Positions 8,825 through 21,119 of a stretch of 64,000 bases of DNA are shown here, piece by piece; positions within the stretch are counted from its first letter, which is position 1, and every line of letters starts with the position of its first letter. The notes under the pieces were generated by a model. The model did no database searches, was not told the origin of the DNA, and saw nothing but the letters and a program-made list of their open reading frames with translations. The stretch spans positions 1,545,011 through 1,609,010 of the forward strand of contig NZ_LT546207.1 of NCBI RefSeq assembly GCF_900078665.2, written 5' to 3'. The translations under genes were made by a program, and so were the position numbers. The stretch is from Mycolicibacterium houstonense. Lineage in GTDB: Bacteria; Actinomycetota; Actinomycetes; Mycobacteriales; Mycobacteriaceae.

Positions 8825-9496
8825 ATGACGGTGATCCTGCTGCGGCACGGCCGCTCGACGTCGAACACCGCGCATACCCTGGCCGGCCGCAGCGAGGGCG
8901 TCGATCTCGACGAGCGTGGCGCCGAGCAGGCGGCAGGCCTGGCGGCGCGGATCGGCGAACTCCCGGTGGCCGCGATCGTGCGTTCGCCGCTGCTGCGCTG
9001 TGAGCGCACGGTGGCACCGCTGGCCGAGGCGCTGGCAATGGAGCCGATCGTCGACGAGCGGCTGACCGAGGTGGACTACGGCAGCTGGACCGGCCGAGCC
9101 ATCGGCGAACTGGTCAAGGAACCGCTGTGGTCGGTGGTGCAGCAGCAGCCCAGCGCGGCGGTGTTTCCCGACGGCGAGGGGCTGGCACAGGTGCAGGCCC
9201 GGGCGGTCGCCGCGGTGCGCGAACGTGACCGCGCACTGGCCGAGCAGCACGGCGCCGACGTGCTGTGGGTGGCCTGCACGCACGGCGACGTGATCAAGGC
9301 GGTGCTGGCCGATGCGCTCGGCGTGCACCTCGACGGGTTCCAGCGCATCACCGCCGACCCGGCATCGATGAGCGTGATCCGCTACACCGAGGTGCGCCCG
9401 TTCGTGATGCACATCAACCACACCGGTGCGCAGTTGAGCGCCGGGCTGGCCGCCAAACCCGCCACCGATGCCGTGGTGGGCGGGTCCACCAACTGA
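8825..9496 (+). CDS. histidine phosphatase family protein (phosphoglycerate mutase-like)
   Basis: A 223-residue member of the histidine phosphatase superfamily. The RHG motif is at residues 7-9 (LLRHGRSTSNT) with catalytic His8. A second conserved Arg lies in VRSPLLRCERT, an acid in TEVDYGSWTG, and the second catalytic His in CTHGD. Despite frequent annotation as phosphoglycerate mutase, the length and motifs suit a broad or specific phosphatase (Rv2135c-like); the substrate is unknown. The ATG at 8825 follows an A/G-rich stretch that is only a weak ribosome-binding site. A DUF3090 gene follows after 35 bases, and the run uppP-phosphatase-DUF3090-SCO1664 is probably one operon. Confidence 0.9.
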   Translation: MTVILLRHGRSTSNTAHTLAGRSEGVDLDERGAEQAAGLAARIGELPVAAIVRSPLLRCERTVAPLAEALAMEPIVDERLTEVDYGSWTGRAIGELVKEPLWSVVQQQPSAAVFPDGEGLAQVQARAVAAVRERDRALAEQHGADVLWVACTHGDVIKAVLADALGVHLDGFQRITADPASMSVIRYTEVRPFVMHINHTGAQLSAGLAAKPATDAVVGGSTN

Positions 9497-9531
9497 CCCG
9501 CGGTACCAGTACCGGTATTTTGGAAGGTGCC

Positions 9532-10119
9532 ATGGCCCGCGCAATTCATGTTTTCCGCACTCCCGACCGCTTCGTGGCCGGGACCGTCGGCCAACCCGGC
9601 AACCGGACTTTCTACCTGCAAGCGGTGCACGACAAGCGGGTGATCTCGGTGGTCCTGGAGAAGCAGCAGGTCGCCGTCCTGGCCGAGCGCATCGCCGCGT
9701 TGCTGACCGAGATCAACCGTCGCTTCGGCACGCCGATCCCGCCGGACACCGGCGAGGTGAGCGATCTACTGCCGCTGGTCACCCCGGTCGACGCCGAATT
9801 CAGGGTCGGGACGATGGGGCTGGGCTGGGACTCCGAGGCACAGACGGTCGTGGTCGAGCTGCTCGCGGTCTCCGAAGGCGAGTTCGACGCGTCCGTGGTG
9901 CTCGACGACGCCGAGGACGGGCCCGATGCCGTGCGGGTGTTCCTCACCCCGGAGTCGGCCCGTGAATTCGCCACCCGGTCCAATCGGGTGATCTCGGCCG
10001 GACGCCCGCCCTGCCCGCTGTGCGATGAGCCGCTGGACCCCGACGGCCACATCTGCGTGCGCACCAACGGCTACCGTCGCGGTGAGGTGGCCGGGTCCGA
10101 AGATGACGCAGTCGACTAG
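9532..10119 (+). CDS. DUF3090 family protein with zinc-binding C-terminus
   Basis: A 195-residue cytoplasmic protein of the actinobacterial DUF3090 family (Rv2134c position). The N-terminus MARAIHVFRTPDRFVAGTVG is typical of the family. Near the C-terminus C161, C164, H173 and C175 (CPLC...HIC) form a probable zinc ribbon. The start is the ATG after TTTTGGAAGGTGCC, with a GGAAGG about seven bases upstream. It overlaps the next gene by 17 bases, and the pair DUF3090-SCO1664 is a conserved actinobacterial gene pair. Biochemical role unknown. Confidence 0.9.
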   Translation: MARAIHVFRTPDRFVAGTVGQPGNRTFYLQAVHDKRVISVVLEKQQVAVLAERIAALLTEINRRFGTPIPPDTGEVSDLLPLVTPVDAEFRVGTMGLGWDSEAQTVVVELLAVSEGEFDASVVLDDAEDGPDAVRVFLTPESAREFATRSNRVISAGRPPCPLCDEPLDPDGHICVRTNGYRRGEVAGSEDDAVD

Positions 10120-10927
10120 CGCCCATCCCGAGGATGGCGACGTACTGGCCGACGGCGAACTGACGGTGATCGGCCGGATCCGGTCGGCGAGTAATGCCAC
10201 GTTCCTGTGCGAGGCCAATCTCGGTGACCGGCAGGTGCACTGCGTGTACAAGCCGATCCGCGGTGAGGCGCCGCTGTGGGACTTTCCGGACGGCACGTTG
10301 GCCGGCCGTGAGCTGGGCGCCTACCTGGTCTCGGCCGCGCTGGAGTGGAACATCGTGCCGCGCACCATTATTCGTGACGGACCGGCTGGCCCGGGCATGC
10401 TGCAGCTGTGGGTCGATCAACCCGGTGATCAGGTGGGGGACGAGCCGGATTCGGGCCCCGATCTGGTGGACCTGGTCCCAGCCGGGCAGCTGCCGCCCGG
10501 CTTCCTGCCGATCCTGCAGGCGTACGACTACGCGGGCAACGAGGTCACCCTGGTGCACGCCGACGATCCCCGCTTGTTCCGGCTGGCGGTGTTCGACGTC
10601 CTGATCAACAACGCCGACCGCAAGGGCGGGCACATCCTGGCCGGCCTCGACGGCGCGGTGTACGGGGTGGACCACGGGGTGAGCCTGCACGTCGACGACA
10701 AGTTGCGGACGGTGTTGTGGGGATGGGCGGGCAAGCCCGTCGACGACGAAACCCTGTCCCATGTCGCGGCACTGCGCGACGGCTTCGGCGGGTTGGCCGA
10801 GCAGTTGTGCACCCACATCACCGAAGCCGAGATCACCGCGTTGCGGTCCAGAATCGTTGGGCTGCTGGATGATCCGGTGATGCCGTCACCTGATCGGCAC
10901 CGGCCGATCCCGTGGCCGGCGTTCTAG
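10103..10927 (+). CDS. SCO1664 family protein (kinase-like fold)
   Basis: A 274-residue protein of the SCO1664 family (Rv2133c position). The core has features of a phosphatidylinositol-kinase-like/HipA-like fold: an N-terminal beta-rich nucleotide lobe (NATFLCEANL..VHCVYKPIRGE with the likely ATP-binding Lys), then VFDVLINNADRKGGHIL and VYGVDHGVSLH, which look like catalytic and metal-binding loops (N-x-D and D-H-G). The family is uncharacterised. The ATG lies inside the last codons of DUF3090 (17-base overlap), indicating coupled translation. Its stop overlaps the convergent DUF2628 gene by four bases. Confidence 0.85.
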   Translation: MTQSTSAHPEDGDVLADGELTVIGRIRSASNATFLCEANLGDRQVHCVYKPIRGEAPLWDFPDGTLAGRELGAYLVSAALEWNIVPRTIIRDGPAGPGMLQLWVDQPGDQVGDEPDSGPDLVDLVPAGQLPPGFLPILQAYDYAGNEVTLVHADDPRLFRLAVFDVLINNADRKGGHILAGLDGAVYGVDHGVSLHVDDKLRTVLWGWAGKPVDDETLSHVAALRDGFGGLAEQLCTHITEAEITALRSRIVGLLDDPVMPSPDRHRPIPWPAF

Positions 10928-11331
10928 CGGGTCAGGCCGAATCCCTCGAACGGATTCCAGGACTGACTGCCGCGCACCACATGCAGGTAGTAGGCGTAGT
11001 TCGCCGTCGACATCGCCAGTGCCGCCAGGCCCATGCCGACGGCCCGGCCCACCAGGTCGCTGGCGCCGGCGACCACCAGGACCGTCACCACCACGGCCGT
11101 CAGACCCAACAGGGTCAATCCCTTGCGCCACATGCCCTTGACGAAGAAGTAGAGCGGGCCGAACAGGAACGCCAGGATGTTCGACGTGAGCCGCAGCTTG
11201 GCCATGAAGCTGAGGTTGCGGTAGGCGGCCTTGGCCTCGGGGGAGGCGCTGGGCAGGCCGTAGGTGTCGAAGAAACCGAACTTCCACCGCCACGAGTCGG
11301 ACAGGTTGTCGACGGGGGTCTGCTCGGTCAT
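10924..11331 (-). CDS. DUF2628 domain membrane protein
   Basis: A 135-residue membrane protein. After an acidic-aromatic N-terminus (SWRWKFGFFDTYGLPSA) and a conserved basic helix (KAAYRNLSFMAKLRLTSNILAFLFGPLYFFVKGMWRKG), two or three more hydrophobic helices follow. This pattern, with F-x-F-GP-Y-F-x-K-GMW, is that of DUF2628 proteins, whose function is not known. The ATG is preceded by AGAGGAGAACC on the minus strand, a good ribosome-binding site. It is convergent with the SCO1664 gene and divergent from cysQ across about 93 bases, which must hold both promoters. Confidence 0.8.
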   Translation of the reverse strand: MTEQTPVDNLSDSWRWKFGFFDTYGLPSASPEAKAAYRNLSFMAKLRLTSNILAFLFGPLYFFVKGMWRKGLTLLGLTAVVVTVLVVAGASDLVGRAVGMGLAALAMSTANYAYYLHVVRGSQSWNPFEGFGLTR

Positions 11332-11424
11332 GGTTCTCCTCTGTTCCGGTATGGCAGGTCATGACCTTACTGGGCAACCGGCCCCGCCAGCGCACCGCTT
11401 TGGCGCGCCACCGATACTGATTCG

Positions 11425-12186
11425 ATGCACTCGACCGACGCCGACCTGGCTGCAGCAGTGGCCAAGGAGGCCGGTGAGCTGTTGCTGGCCGTACGCGACG
11501 AGGTCGGTTTCTACGATCCGTACTACCTCGGCGACGAGGGGGACCGGCGGTCCAACGCCCTGATCCTGGACCGGTTGGCGCAGGCGCGACCCGGCGATTC
11601 CGTGCTCAGCGAAGAAGCGGTCGACGACCTGGCCCGGGTCGACGCCGACCGGGTCTGGATCGTCGACCCGGTGGACGGCACCCACGAGTTCTCACTGCCC
11701 GGCCGGGAGGACTGGGCCGTGCACATCGCGCTGTGGCAGCGCTCGGTGGGCGTCGGCGGCGGCCTGTCGGATGCGGTGGTGGCCCTGCCGGCCCGCGGCG
11801 AGGTGTACCGCAGCGATACCGTCAGCCCGCCGGGGCCGCGGCGTGAGGGTCCGCTGCTGATCACCGCGAGCTCGAACCGCCCGCCCGCGGTGCTGTGGCG
11901 GATGCGGGAACAGCTCGATTTCCGGATGGTGCGCATCGGTTCGGCCGGCGCCAAGGCGATGGCGGTGGTGCGTGGCGACGTCGACGCCTACATCCACGCC
12001 GGCGGGCAGTGGGAGTGGGATTCGGCCGCCCCGGCGGGGGTGGTGCTCGCCGCGGGGCTGCACGCCTCCCGGCTGGACGGTTCGGAGCTGCGGTACAACC
12101 GGCCCGACCCCTATCTGCCGGACTTCGTGATGTGCCGCAAGGAGCTGGCCCCGATCCTGTTGGAAGCGATCGGGGCGGCCGGATGA
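11425..12186 (+). CDS. cysQ: 3'(2'),5'-bisphosphate nucleotidase / inositol monophosphatase family (CysQ)
   Basis: A 253-residue Mg-dependent, Li-sensitive phosphatase of the inositol monophosphatase superfamily. Metal ligands are visible as E63-E64 in LSEEAV and D81 and D84 in [12 protein letters not shown]; the second conserved aspartate lies in [11 protein letters not shown]. The M. tuberculosis orthologue CysQ (Rv2131c) removes the 3'-phosphate of PAP in the sulfate-assimilation pathway and also acts on fructose-1,6-bisphosphate and inositol phosphates. Placement directly before mshC, which uses inositol-linked substrate and cysteine, matches that locus. The start at 11425 gives a protein slightly shorter than the tuberculosis form. 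A 115-base gap separates it from mshC. Confidence 0.92.
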   Translation: MHSTDADLAAAVAKEAGELLLAVRDEVGFYDPYYLGDEGDRRSNALILDRLAQARPGDSVLSEEAVDDLARVDADRVWIVDPVDGTHEFSLPGREDWAVHIALWQRSVGVGGGLSDAVVALPARGEVYRSDTVSPPGPRREGPLLITASSNRPPAVLWRMREQLDFRMVRIGSAGAKAMAVVRGDVDAYIHAGGQWEWDSAAPAGVVLAAGLHASRLDGSELRYNRPDPYLPDFVMCRKELAPILLEAIGAAG

Positions 12187-12301
12187 GAATTTTTCTGAGT
12201 GGGTCGGGAATGGATTCGCCCGCGCCGTTGTCAGACTTGCTGAACTGTGCGGGACCGACCGGCGGGAGGCCGTCCTGAGCGAGCACCTTAGAGTCGAAGC
12301 C

Positions 12302-13540
12302 ATGCAATCGTGGTCGGCGCCGTCAATTCCGGAGCTGCCGGGGCGCGGTCCGCAACTGCGGTTGTACGACAGCGCCGATCGGCAGGTCCGTCCGGTGACC
12401 CCTGGACCGACGGCCACGATGTACGTGTGTGGCATCACGCCATACGACGCCACCCACCTGGGCCACGCCGCGACCTACCTGACGTTCGATCTGGTGCACC
12501 GGCAGTGGCTAGACGCCGGACACACCGTGCATTACGTGCAGAACGTCACCGATGTGGACGATCCGCTGTTCGAGCGGGCCGACCGCGACGGCATCGACTG
12601 GCGCGACCTCGGTGACCGCGAGACCCAGCTGTTCCGCGAGGACATGACCGCGCTGCGCGTGCTGCCCCCGCGGGACTATGTGGCCGCCACCGACTCGATC
12701 GCCGAGGTGATCGAGCTGGTGGAGAAGATGCTGGCCTCCGGTGCGGCCTACGTCGTCGACGACGACGAGTACCCCGACGTCTACTACCGCGCCGACGCCA
12801 CCGCCCAGTTCGGCTACGAGTCCGGCTACGACCGCGACACGATGCTGCGGCTGTTCGCCGAGCGGGGCGGAGATCCCGACCGGCCCGGCAAGAGCGACGA
12901 ACTCGACGCCCTGCTGTGGCGTGCCGAGCGCCCCGGCGAGCCCAGCTGGCCCTCGCCGTTCGGGCCCGGCCGCCCCGGCTGGCATGTCGAGTGTTCGGCG
13001 ATCGCGCTGACGCGCATCGGCACCGGCCTCGACATCCAGGGCGGCGGCAGCGATCTGATCTTCCCGCACCACGAGTTCTCGGCTGCTCACGCCGAATCCG
13101 CCACGGGGGAGCGGCGTTTCGCCCGCCACTACGTGCACGCCGGCATGATCGGCTGGGATGGCCACAAGATGAGCAAGAGCCGCGGCAACCTGGTCCTGGT
13201 GTCGCGCCTGCGCGCGGACGGCGTCGACCCGTCGGCGATCCGGCTCGGGCTGTTCGCCGGGCACTACCGGTCCGACCGGTTCTGGAGCGATGAGGTGCTC
13301 GCCGAGGCCGGGGACCGGTTGCAGCGCTGGCGCAGCGCCACGGCGCTGCCCGCCGGACCCGACGCCACCGATGTGGTGGCCCGGGTGCGCCAGTATCTCG
13401 CCGATGATCTGGACACCCCGAAAGCCCTTGCTGCTCTGGATGGTTGGTGTGCCGACGCACTGGCCTACGGCGGCCACGACACCGCTGCGCCCCGGACGGT
13501 GGCCACCGCGGTCGATGCACTGCTGGGTGTAGATCTGTAA
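12302..13540 (+). CDS. mshC: cysteine--1-D-myo-inosityl 2-amino-2-deoxy-alpha-D-glucopyranoside ligase
   Basis: A 412-residue class I aminoacyl-tRNA-synthetase-like ligase that joins cysteine to glucosaminyl-inositol in mycothiol synthesis, using ATP to form cysteinyl-adenylate. Cys43 (YVCGITPYD) is the expected zinc ligand. The HIGH-type motif is THLGH at 51-55, and KMSKS is at 289-293. WHVECSAIA and [10 protein letters not shown] supply the other zinc ligands. Unlike cysteinyl-tRNA synthetase it lacks the tRNA-binding C-terminal extension, and its length matches MshC. Mycothiol is the thiol of actinobacteria, so this gene helps fix the taxonomy. An SDR gene follows 26 bases later. Confidence 0.97.
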   Translation: MQSWSAPSIPELPGRGPQLRLYDSADRQVRPVTPGPTATMYVCGITPYDATHLGHAATYLTFDLVHRQWLDAGHTVHYVQNVTDVDDPLFERADRDGIDWRDLGDRETQLFREDMTALRVLPPRDYVAATDSIAEVIELVEKMLASGAAYVVDDDEYPDVYYRADATAQFGYESGYDRDTMLRLFAERGGDPDRPGKSDELDALLWRAERPGEPSWPSPFGPGRPGWHVECSAIALTRIGTGLDIQGGGSDLIFPHHEFSAAHAESATGERRFARHYVHAGMIGWDGHKMSKSRGNLVLVSRLRADGVDPSAIRLGLFAGHYRSDRFWSDEVLAEAGDRLQRWRSATALPAGPDATDVVARVRQYLADDLDTPKALAALDGWCADALAYGGHDTAAPRTVATAVDALLGVDL

Positions 13541-13566
13541 CGGTCCCGGCGGTAGGTTTGGCCACC

Positions 13567-14451
13567 ATGGGCTCTGTGAACGGGAAAGTCGTCTTCATCA
13601 CCGGCGGCGCGCGCGGTATCGGTGCCGAGGTGGCCCGGAGGTTGCGGCGCCGGGGCGCCAAGCTGGTGCTCACCGATCTCGATGAGGCGCCGCTGAGCGC
13701 GCTGGCCGCCGAGCTGGGCGAGGAGCACGTGCTGACCGCGCTGGCCGACGTCCGCGACCTGCCCGCCATGCAGAAGGCGGCCGACGCCGCCGTCGAGCGT
13801 TTCGGCGGCATCGACATCGTGATGGCCAACGCAGGCATCGCCAGTTTCGGCTCGGTCATGCAGGTGGACCCCGAGGCGTTTAAACGAGTCCAGGACATCA
13901 ATGTGGTCGGGGTGTTCAACACCGTGCGCGCCACTCTTCCCGCGGTCATCAAACGTCGCGGCTATGTGCTGGTGGTGTCCTCCCTGGCGGCATTCACCTC
14001 GGCACCCGGACTGGCCGCCTATCACGCCTCCAAGGCCGGGGCCGAGTACTTCGCCAACACGCTGCGCCTTGAGGTGGCCCACCTCGGTGTCGACGTCGGC
14101 TCGGCGCACATGAGCTGGATCGACACCCCGCTGGTTCAGGACGCCAAGTCGGACCTGTCGGCATTCCGCGAGATGCTGTCGAAGCTGCCGCCGCCGCTGA
14201 ACCGGACCACCACCGTGGATGCCTGCGGCGCGGCGTTCGTCAAGGGCATCGAGGGGCGCAAGAAGCGCATCTACTGCCCGGAATGGGTCGGCGCGTTCCG
14301 CTGGATCCGGCCGTTCGTCTCGACCCCGCTGGCCGAGCGCGACATCCGCAAGTTCACCCCGACGCTGCTGCCCAAGCTCGACGCCGAGGCCGCTGCGCTG
14401 GGCCGCTCGACGAGCGCCCGGATCGAGGCGTTGGAGAAGCCGGAGAGTTAG
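13567..14451 (+). CDS. SDR family oxidoreductase
   Basis: A 294-residue classical short-chain dehydrogenase/reductase (Rv2129c position). The nucleotide-binding TGGARGIG is at residues 12-19, with D37/D39 (TDLDE) in the region that selects the cofactor. NAG is at 88-90, and the catalytic triad is Ser138/139 (VVSSLA), Tyr152 and Lys156 (YHASK). A C-terminal extension of about 50 residues beyond the core is seen in mycobacterial short-chain reductases of this type. Substrate unknown. The ATG is 26 bases after mshC. The stop overlaps the convergent PAC2 gene. Confidence 0.9.
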   Translation: MGSVNGKVVFITGGARGIGAEVARRLRRRGAKLVLTDLDEAPLSALAAELGEEHVLTALADVRDLPAMQKAADAAVERFGGIDIVMANAGIASFGSVMQVDPEAFKRVQDINVVGVFNTVRATLPAVIKRRGYVLVVSSLAAFTSAPGLAAYHASKAGAEYFANTLRLEVAHLGVDVGSAHMSWIDTPLVQDAKSDLSAFREMLSKLPPPLNRTTTVDACGAAFVKGIEGRKKRIYCPEWVGAFRWIRPFVSTPLAERDIRKFTPTLLPKLDAEAAALGRSTSARIEALEKPES

Positions 14452-15326
14452 CGGCCCCTCCGCCGCAGGTAGCGCTCGAACTCGGCGGCCAGCGCGTCGC
14501 CGTCGATCTTGCCGAGCGCCTCGTTCATGTCGACCTCGGCGTCGCCGCGCTGCTCCAATGACGCGACGTACTCGGCGATCTCTTCGTCCTCGGCCGTCAT
14601 CTCGGTGACGGCCTGCTCCCACTCCTCGGCGGCGGCGGGCAGGTCGGCCAACGGCACTTCCACGTCGAGCACGTCCTCGACGCGGCGCAGCAGGGCCACG
14701 GTGGCTTTCGGGCTGGGCGGCTGCGACACATAGTGCGGAACCGCCGCCCAGAACGTCACCGCGGGGATGCCGGCCTGCACACAGGCGTCCTGGAACACGC
14801 CGGCGATGCCGGTCGGCCCCTCGTACCGGGTCTCCTCCAGGCCGAAGAACTTCGCCGAGTCCGCCGAATACGCCGAGCCCGACACCGGTACCGGCCGGGT
14901 GTGGGGAGTGTCGGCCAGCAGCGCACCCAGGATGACCACGGTCTGCACGTTGAGCTTGTCGGCGATGGCCAGCAGCTCGGCGCAGAAGGTGCGCCAGCGC
15001 ATGTTGGGCTCGACACCGTGCATCAACACCACGTCCCGGTTGCTGCCAGGGGGACGGCAGTGCGAGATCCGCATCGAGGGCCACACCAGCTCGCGGGTGA
15101 CGCCGTCGACCTGGCGGATCACCGGACGGTTCACCTGGTAGTCGTAGTACGACTCATCATCGATCTCGACGATCGGCTGGGCCTCCCAGATCGCATCCAG
15201 GTGGTCCAGCGCGTCACTGGCCGCATCGCCGGCGTCATTCCAGCCCTCGAAGGCGGCCACGATGGTGGCGTCCTTCAATTCGGGCAGATTGATACGCTGG
15301 CCGGCGTTCGGATACGACGGTGTCAC
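14448..15326 (-). CDS. PAC2 family protein (proteasome assembly chaperone-like)
   Basis: A 292-residue PAC2-domain protein, the length of its counterpart Rv2125. The fold is that of proteasome assembly chaperones and related ATP-grasp-associated proteins: FEGWNDAGDAASDALDHL at the N-terminus, then VVLMHGVEPNMRW, VVILGALLADTPHTRPV and GPTGIAGVFQDACVQAGIP. The C-terminus is acidic (EMTAEDEEIAEYVASLEQ). Bacterial PAC2 proteins are not shown to assemble the proteasome, though this one lies within 40 kb of prcBA. The GTG start is chosen because the family starts with a short TPSYPNAGQRINLPEL leader; upstream codons are not family-like. Confidence 0.88.
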   Translation of the reverse strand: MTPSYPNAGQRINLPELKDATIVAAFEGWNDAGDAASDALDHLDAIWEAQPIVEIDDESYYDYQVNRPVIRQVDGVTRELVWPSMRISHCRPPGSNRDVVLMHGVEPNMRWRTFCAELLAIADKLNVQTVVILGALLADTPHTRPVPVSGSAYSADSAKFFGLEETRYEGPTGIAGVFQDACVQAGIPAVTFWAAVPHYVSQPPSPKATVALLRRVEDVLDVEVPLADLPAAAEEWEQAVTEMTAEDEEIAEYVASLEQRGDAEVDMNEALGKIDGDALAAEFERYLRRRGR

Positions 15327-15656
15327 ACCCTCAGCGTAAGCCCTGGAAGGTGCCGAGGAGTCCGTTGTGCTCGCGGGTCGCAGCAGCGCCCAACAGCGTT
15401 GTTTGATAGACCGACTACCCTGTTTCATGTGATTGCAGCTGACACGTCTGTCAACGGCATCGGCCTACTCGATGCGGTGTCGACGCGGGCGATGGGCAGC
15501 GATGGCGCCGCAGGCACCCACTGCGGCCATTTCGAGGCGAAATTCGGTCCGCTGCAATCTGGTTGATCTTGGTGACGACGACATTGCCGACCGGGTCGAT
15601 CCCAGCGACGAGTTGGGCGTCCACACGTCGATCGGATGACGACGTAGACTTTTCTG
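15327..15656. other. intergenic region upstream of metH
   Basis: About 330 bases between the divergent PAC2 and metH genes before the riboswitch. It holds only short, non-conserved open frames in conflicting directions and no recognised gene. It must contain the promoters of both genes. Confidence 0.5.
15645..15650 (+). promoter_or_regulatory. candidate -10 element for the metH leader
   Basis: TAGACT fits the mycobacterial -10 pattern TAnnnT. A start about seven bases downstream would fall at 15656-15657, exactly the first base of the riboswitch P1 stem. No good -35 is seen, which is common in mycobacterial promoters. Confidence 0.45.
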
Positions 15657-15750
15657 GCCGAGAGGCGTTGCAACGGTTATCCGGGGGCCTGGTTCCTCCT
15701 CGGTATCCGCCACGCTCGGCAGAGTCAAGGACGCCTTCCGCTACGGAAGG
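15657..15750 (+). promoter_or_regulatory. probable S-adenosylhomocysteine (SAH) riboswitch with SD-sequestering hairpin
   Basis: The leader of metH matches the SAH aptamer layout. P1 is GCCGAG (15657-15662) with CTCGGC (15715-15720). The conserved TTGCAA core follows. P2 is a hairpin over 15674-15709 (CGGTTATC with GGTATCCG plus inner pairs). The long-range pseudoknot is AGGCGT (15663-15668) with ACGCCT (15731-15736). The CCACGCTCGG junction differs at one base from the CCAGGCTCGG I recall for the class. Downstream, CCTTCCG (15734-15740) and CGGAAGG (15744-15750) form a perfect 7-bp hairpin that hides the GGAAGG ribosome-binding site. The CCT of its left arm is shared with the pseudoknot, so ligand-stabilised folding should free the site and switch metH on. 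Confidence 0.8.
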
Positions 15751-15757
15751 AACGCGC

Positions 15758-19498
<3,741 letters not shown>

Positions 19499-19526
19499 GC
19501 CTGCGGGACCGCGCAGCCAGGCCAGG

Positions 19527-20333
19527 CTAGGTGAACAGATCCCGGTTGCGGGCCGCCCACTGCGCCATCGTTTCGGCCGGTGTGCCCGTCAACCGTTCGA
19601 CGTTGTCGTTGGCGGCCTGAGGTTCCGGTTCGCCCTCGAACAGGTCGAGATACCACTGCGCCCCGTCGCCCATGACGGGGCGCAGTGGCTCCTCGGCCTC
19701 GGCGCGGCTGCAACCCTGCATGTCCACGGGCCGGCCGAGGCCTGCGCCGATCTGGCGGGCGATGTCGGCGCGGGACAACGCGACCGGACCGGTCAGCTCG
19801 TACATCGCGCCGAGGTGCGCATCCTGAGGTTCGGCCAACAGATGAGCCGCCACCCGGGCGATGTCGTCCATCGAGACCGGAGACTCGACGTACTCGGGGG
19901 CGACGTCGCGGACGGTGCCGGTCTTGATCTGCGGGGCCCACATCGCGAAGTTCTCGCAGAACTCGCCGGGCCCGAGCTGGGTGTGCGCCAGCCCGGACGC
20001 GGCGACGGCATCGGCATGTTCGGCCCAGTGGGCGCCGCCGGACAGTGCCACCACGTACTGCACACCGGCCTGCACCAACATCTCCATGGTGGGACCCACG
20101 GTGGTGGGAAACGGGGCCAGATACACGCGTTCGACACCCTCGAACGCGGCAGGCAGTGTCTCGGGTCGGCCCAGGTAGCCGGTGATTGCTGTCACAGATT
20201 CCGGCAGCGCGGCCTTCGCCGGATTGTTGGTCAGTGCGCGGATGTCCCCGATATCGCTGCCGCCCAAACGAATTAGTTCGTCCACGACGCGCCTGCCGAT
20301 GTTCCCTGTGGCTCCGGTCACCAAAATCGTCAT
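19527..20333 (-). CDS. NAD(P)H-binding NmrA-like protein
   Basis: A 268-residue atypical short-chain dehydrogenase of the NmrA/NAD(P)-binding type. The N-terminus MTILVTGATGNIGRRVV holds the G-x-x-G-x-x-G nucleotide motif. The active-site Tyr-x3-Lys of classical SDRs is missing. The stretch GPGEFCENFAMWAPQI and the C-terminal helical part resemble NAD(P)H:quinone reductase/NmrA-like sensors (QorB, YtfG). Such proteins either reduce quinones or sense the redox state of the cofactor pool. It is convergent with metH and divergent from the HAD phosphatase gene, separated from it by 45 bases. Confidence 0.85.
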   Translation of the reverse strand: MTILVTGATGNIGRRVVDELIRLGGSDIGDIRALTNNPAKAALPESVTAITGYLGRPETLPAAFEGVERVYLAPFPTTVGPTMEMLVQAGVQYVVALSGGAHWAEHADAVAASGLAHTQLGPGEFCENFAMWAPQIKTGTVRDVAPEYVESPVSMDDIARVAAHLLAEPQDAHLGAMYELTGPVALSRADIARQIGAGLGRPVDMQGCSRAEAEEPLRPVMGDGAQWYLDLFEGEPEPQAANDNVERLTGTPAETMAQWAARNRDLFT

Positions 20334-20378
20334 GGTCCCACGCTATCGGCGGGGTCGGACAATGCGAGAATAGCTGTC

Positions 20379-21062
20379 ATGCGTGCGGTGCTGTGGGATA
20401 TGGACGGCACCCTCGTCGACTCCGAAAAGCTGTGGGACATCGCCATGCAGGCGCTGTACGCGCGGATGGGTCGGGTGCTGTCCGCGGAGGTCCGTGAGTC
20501 GACGGTCGGCGGATCGGCCGAGACCGTGATGCGCATCGTGTACGACGATCTGGGTCTGGAGCCCGACCCGGCGGCGATGGCCGAATCCGCGGATTGGTTG
20601 CACGACTACACCGGTGAGCTGTTCGAGCAGGGCCTGCCGTGGCGTCCCGGGGCGCAGGAGATGCTCGACGCGCTCACCACCGCGGGCATCCCGATGGCGC
20701 TGGTGACCAACACCCGGCGTGGACTCACCGAGCGGGCACTGAAAAGCATTGGCAGCCATTACTTCACGGTGAGTGTCTGCGGCGACGAGGTGGACCGGGC
20801 CAAACCGGCTCCGGATCCCTACCTGCGCGCCGCGCATCTGCTCGGCGTGCCCGCCGGGCACTGTCTGGCCGTTGAGGATTCGGTCACCGGCACCGTGGCG
20901 GCCGAGGCCGCCGGGTGCCCGGTGTTGGTGGTTCCCAACGACGTCGAGGTACCCGCGGGCCCGGTGCGCAGGCACGCGTCGTCGCTGGCGCAGCTCGACG
21001 TGGCCGGCCTTCGCGCGGTGTTCGACGAACTGAATTCCCAAGCCGGAGAACGCACCGCCTGA
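20379..21062 (+). CDS. HAD superfamily hydrolase (beta-phosphoglucomutase/phosphatase-like)
   Basis: A 227-residue haloacid-dehalogenase-type phosphatase. Motif I is DMDGT at residues 7-11 with nucleophile Asp7 and acid Asp9. Motif II is VTNTRRG, motif III Lys is in DRAKPAPDPYL, and motif IV is VEDSVTG. A helical cap sits between motifs I and II (subclass IA), as in phosphoglycolate phosphatase and beta-phosphoglucomutase. The substrate is probably a small sugar or organic phosphate. It precedes the sugar permease gene by 57 bases on the same strand, so a link to sugar metabolism is plausible but unproven. Confidence 0.9.
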   Translation: MRAVLWDMDGTLVDSEKLWDIAMQALYARMGRVLSAEVRESTVGGSAETVMRIVYDDLGLEPDPAAMAESADWLHDYTGELFEQGLPWRPGAQEMLDALTTAGIPMALVTNTRRGLTERALKSIGSHYFTVSVCGDEVDRAKPAPDPYLRAAHLLGVPAGHCLAVEDSVTGTVAAEAAGCPVLVVPNDVEVPAGPVRRHASSLAQLDVAGLRAVFDELNSQAGERTA

Positions 21063-21119
21063 TCCGGCTCCTGTGATTGAATGTGACCCTGATCACGCGT
21101 TGCTGCGGAAGGGCGTCCC

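Noticed and set aside
15657..15750. Cobalamin or SAM-IV riboswitch for the metH leader
   Set aside because: No B12-box and none of the SAM-IV core sequence; the helices and conserved bases match the SAH class instead.
15563..15757. In-frame upstream extension of metH
   Set aside because: It would translate the riboswitch and start before the promoter candidate; the family start and ribosome-binding site point to 15758.
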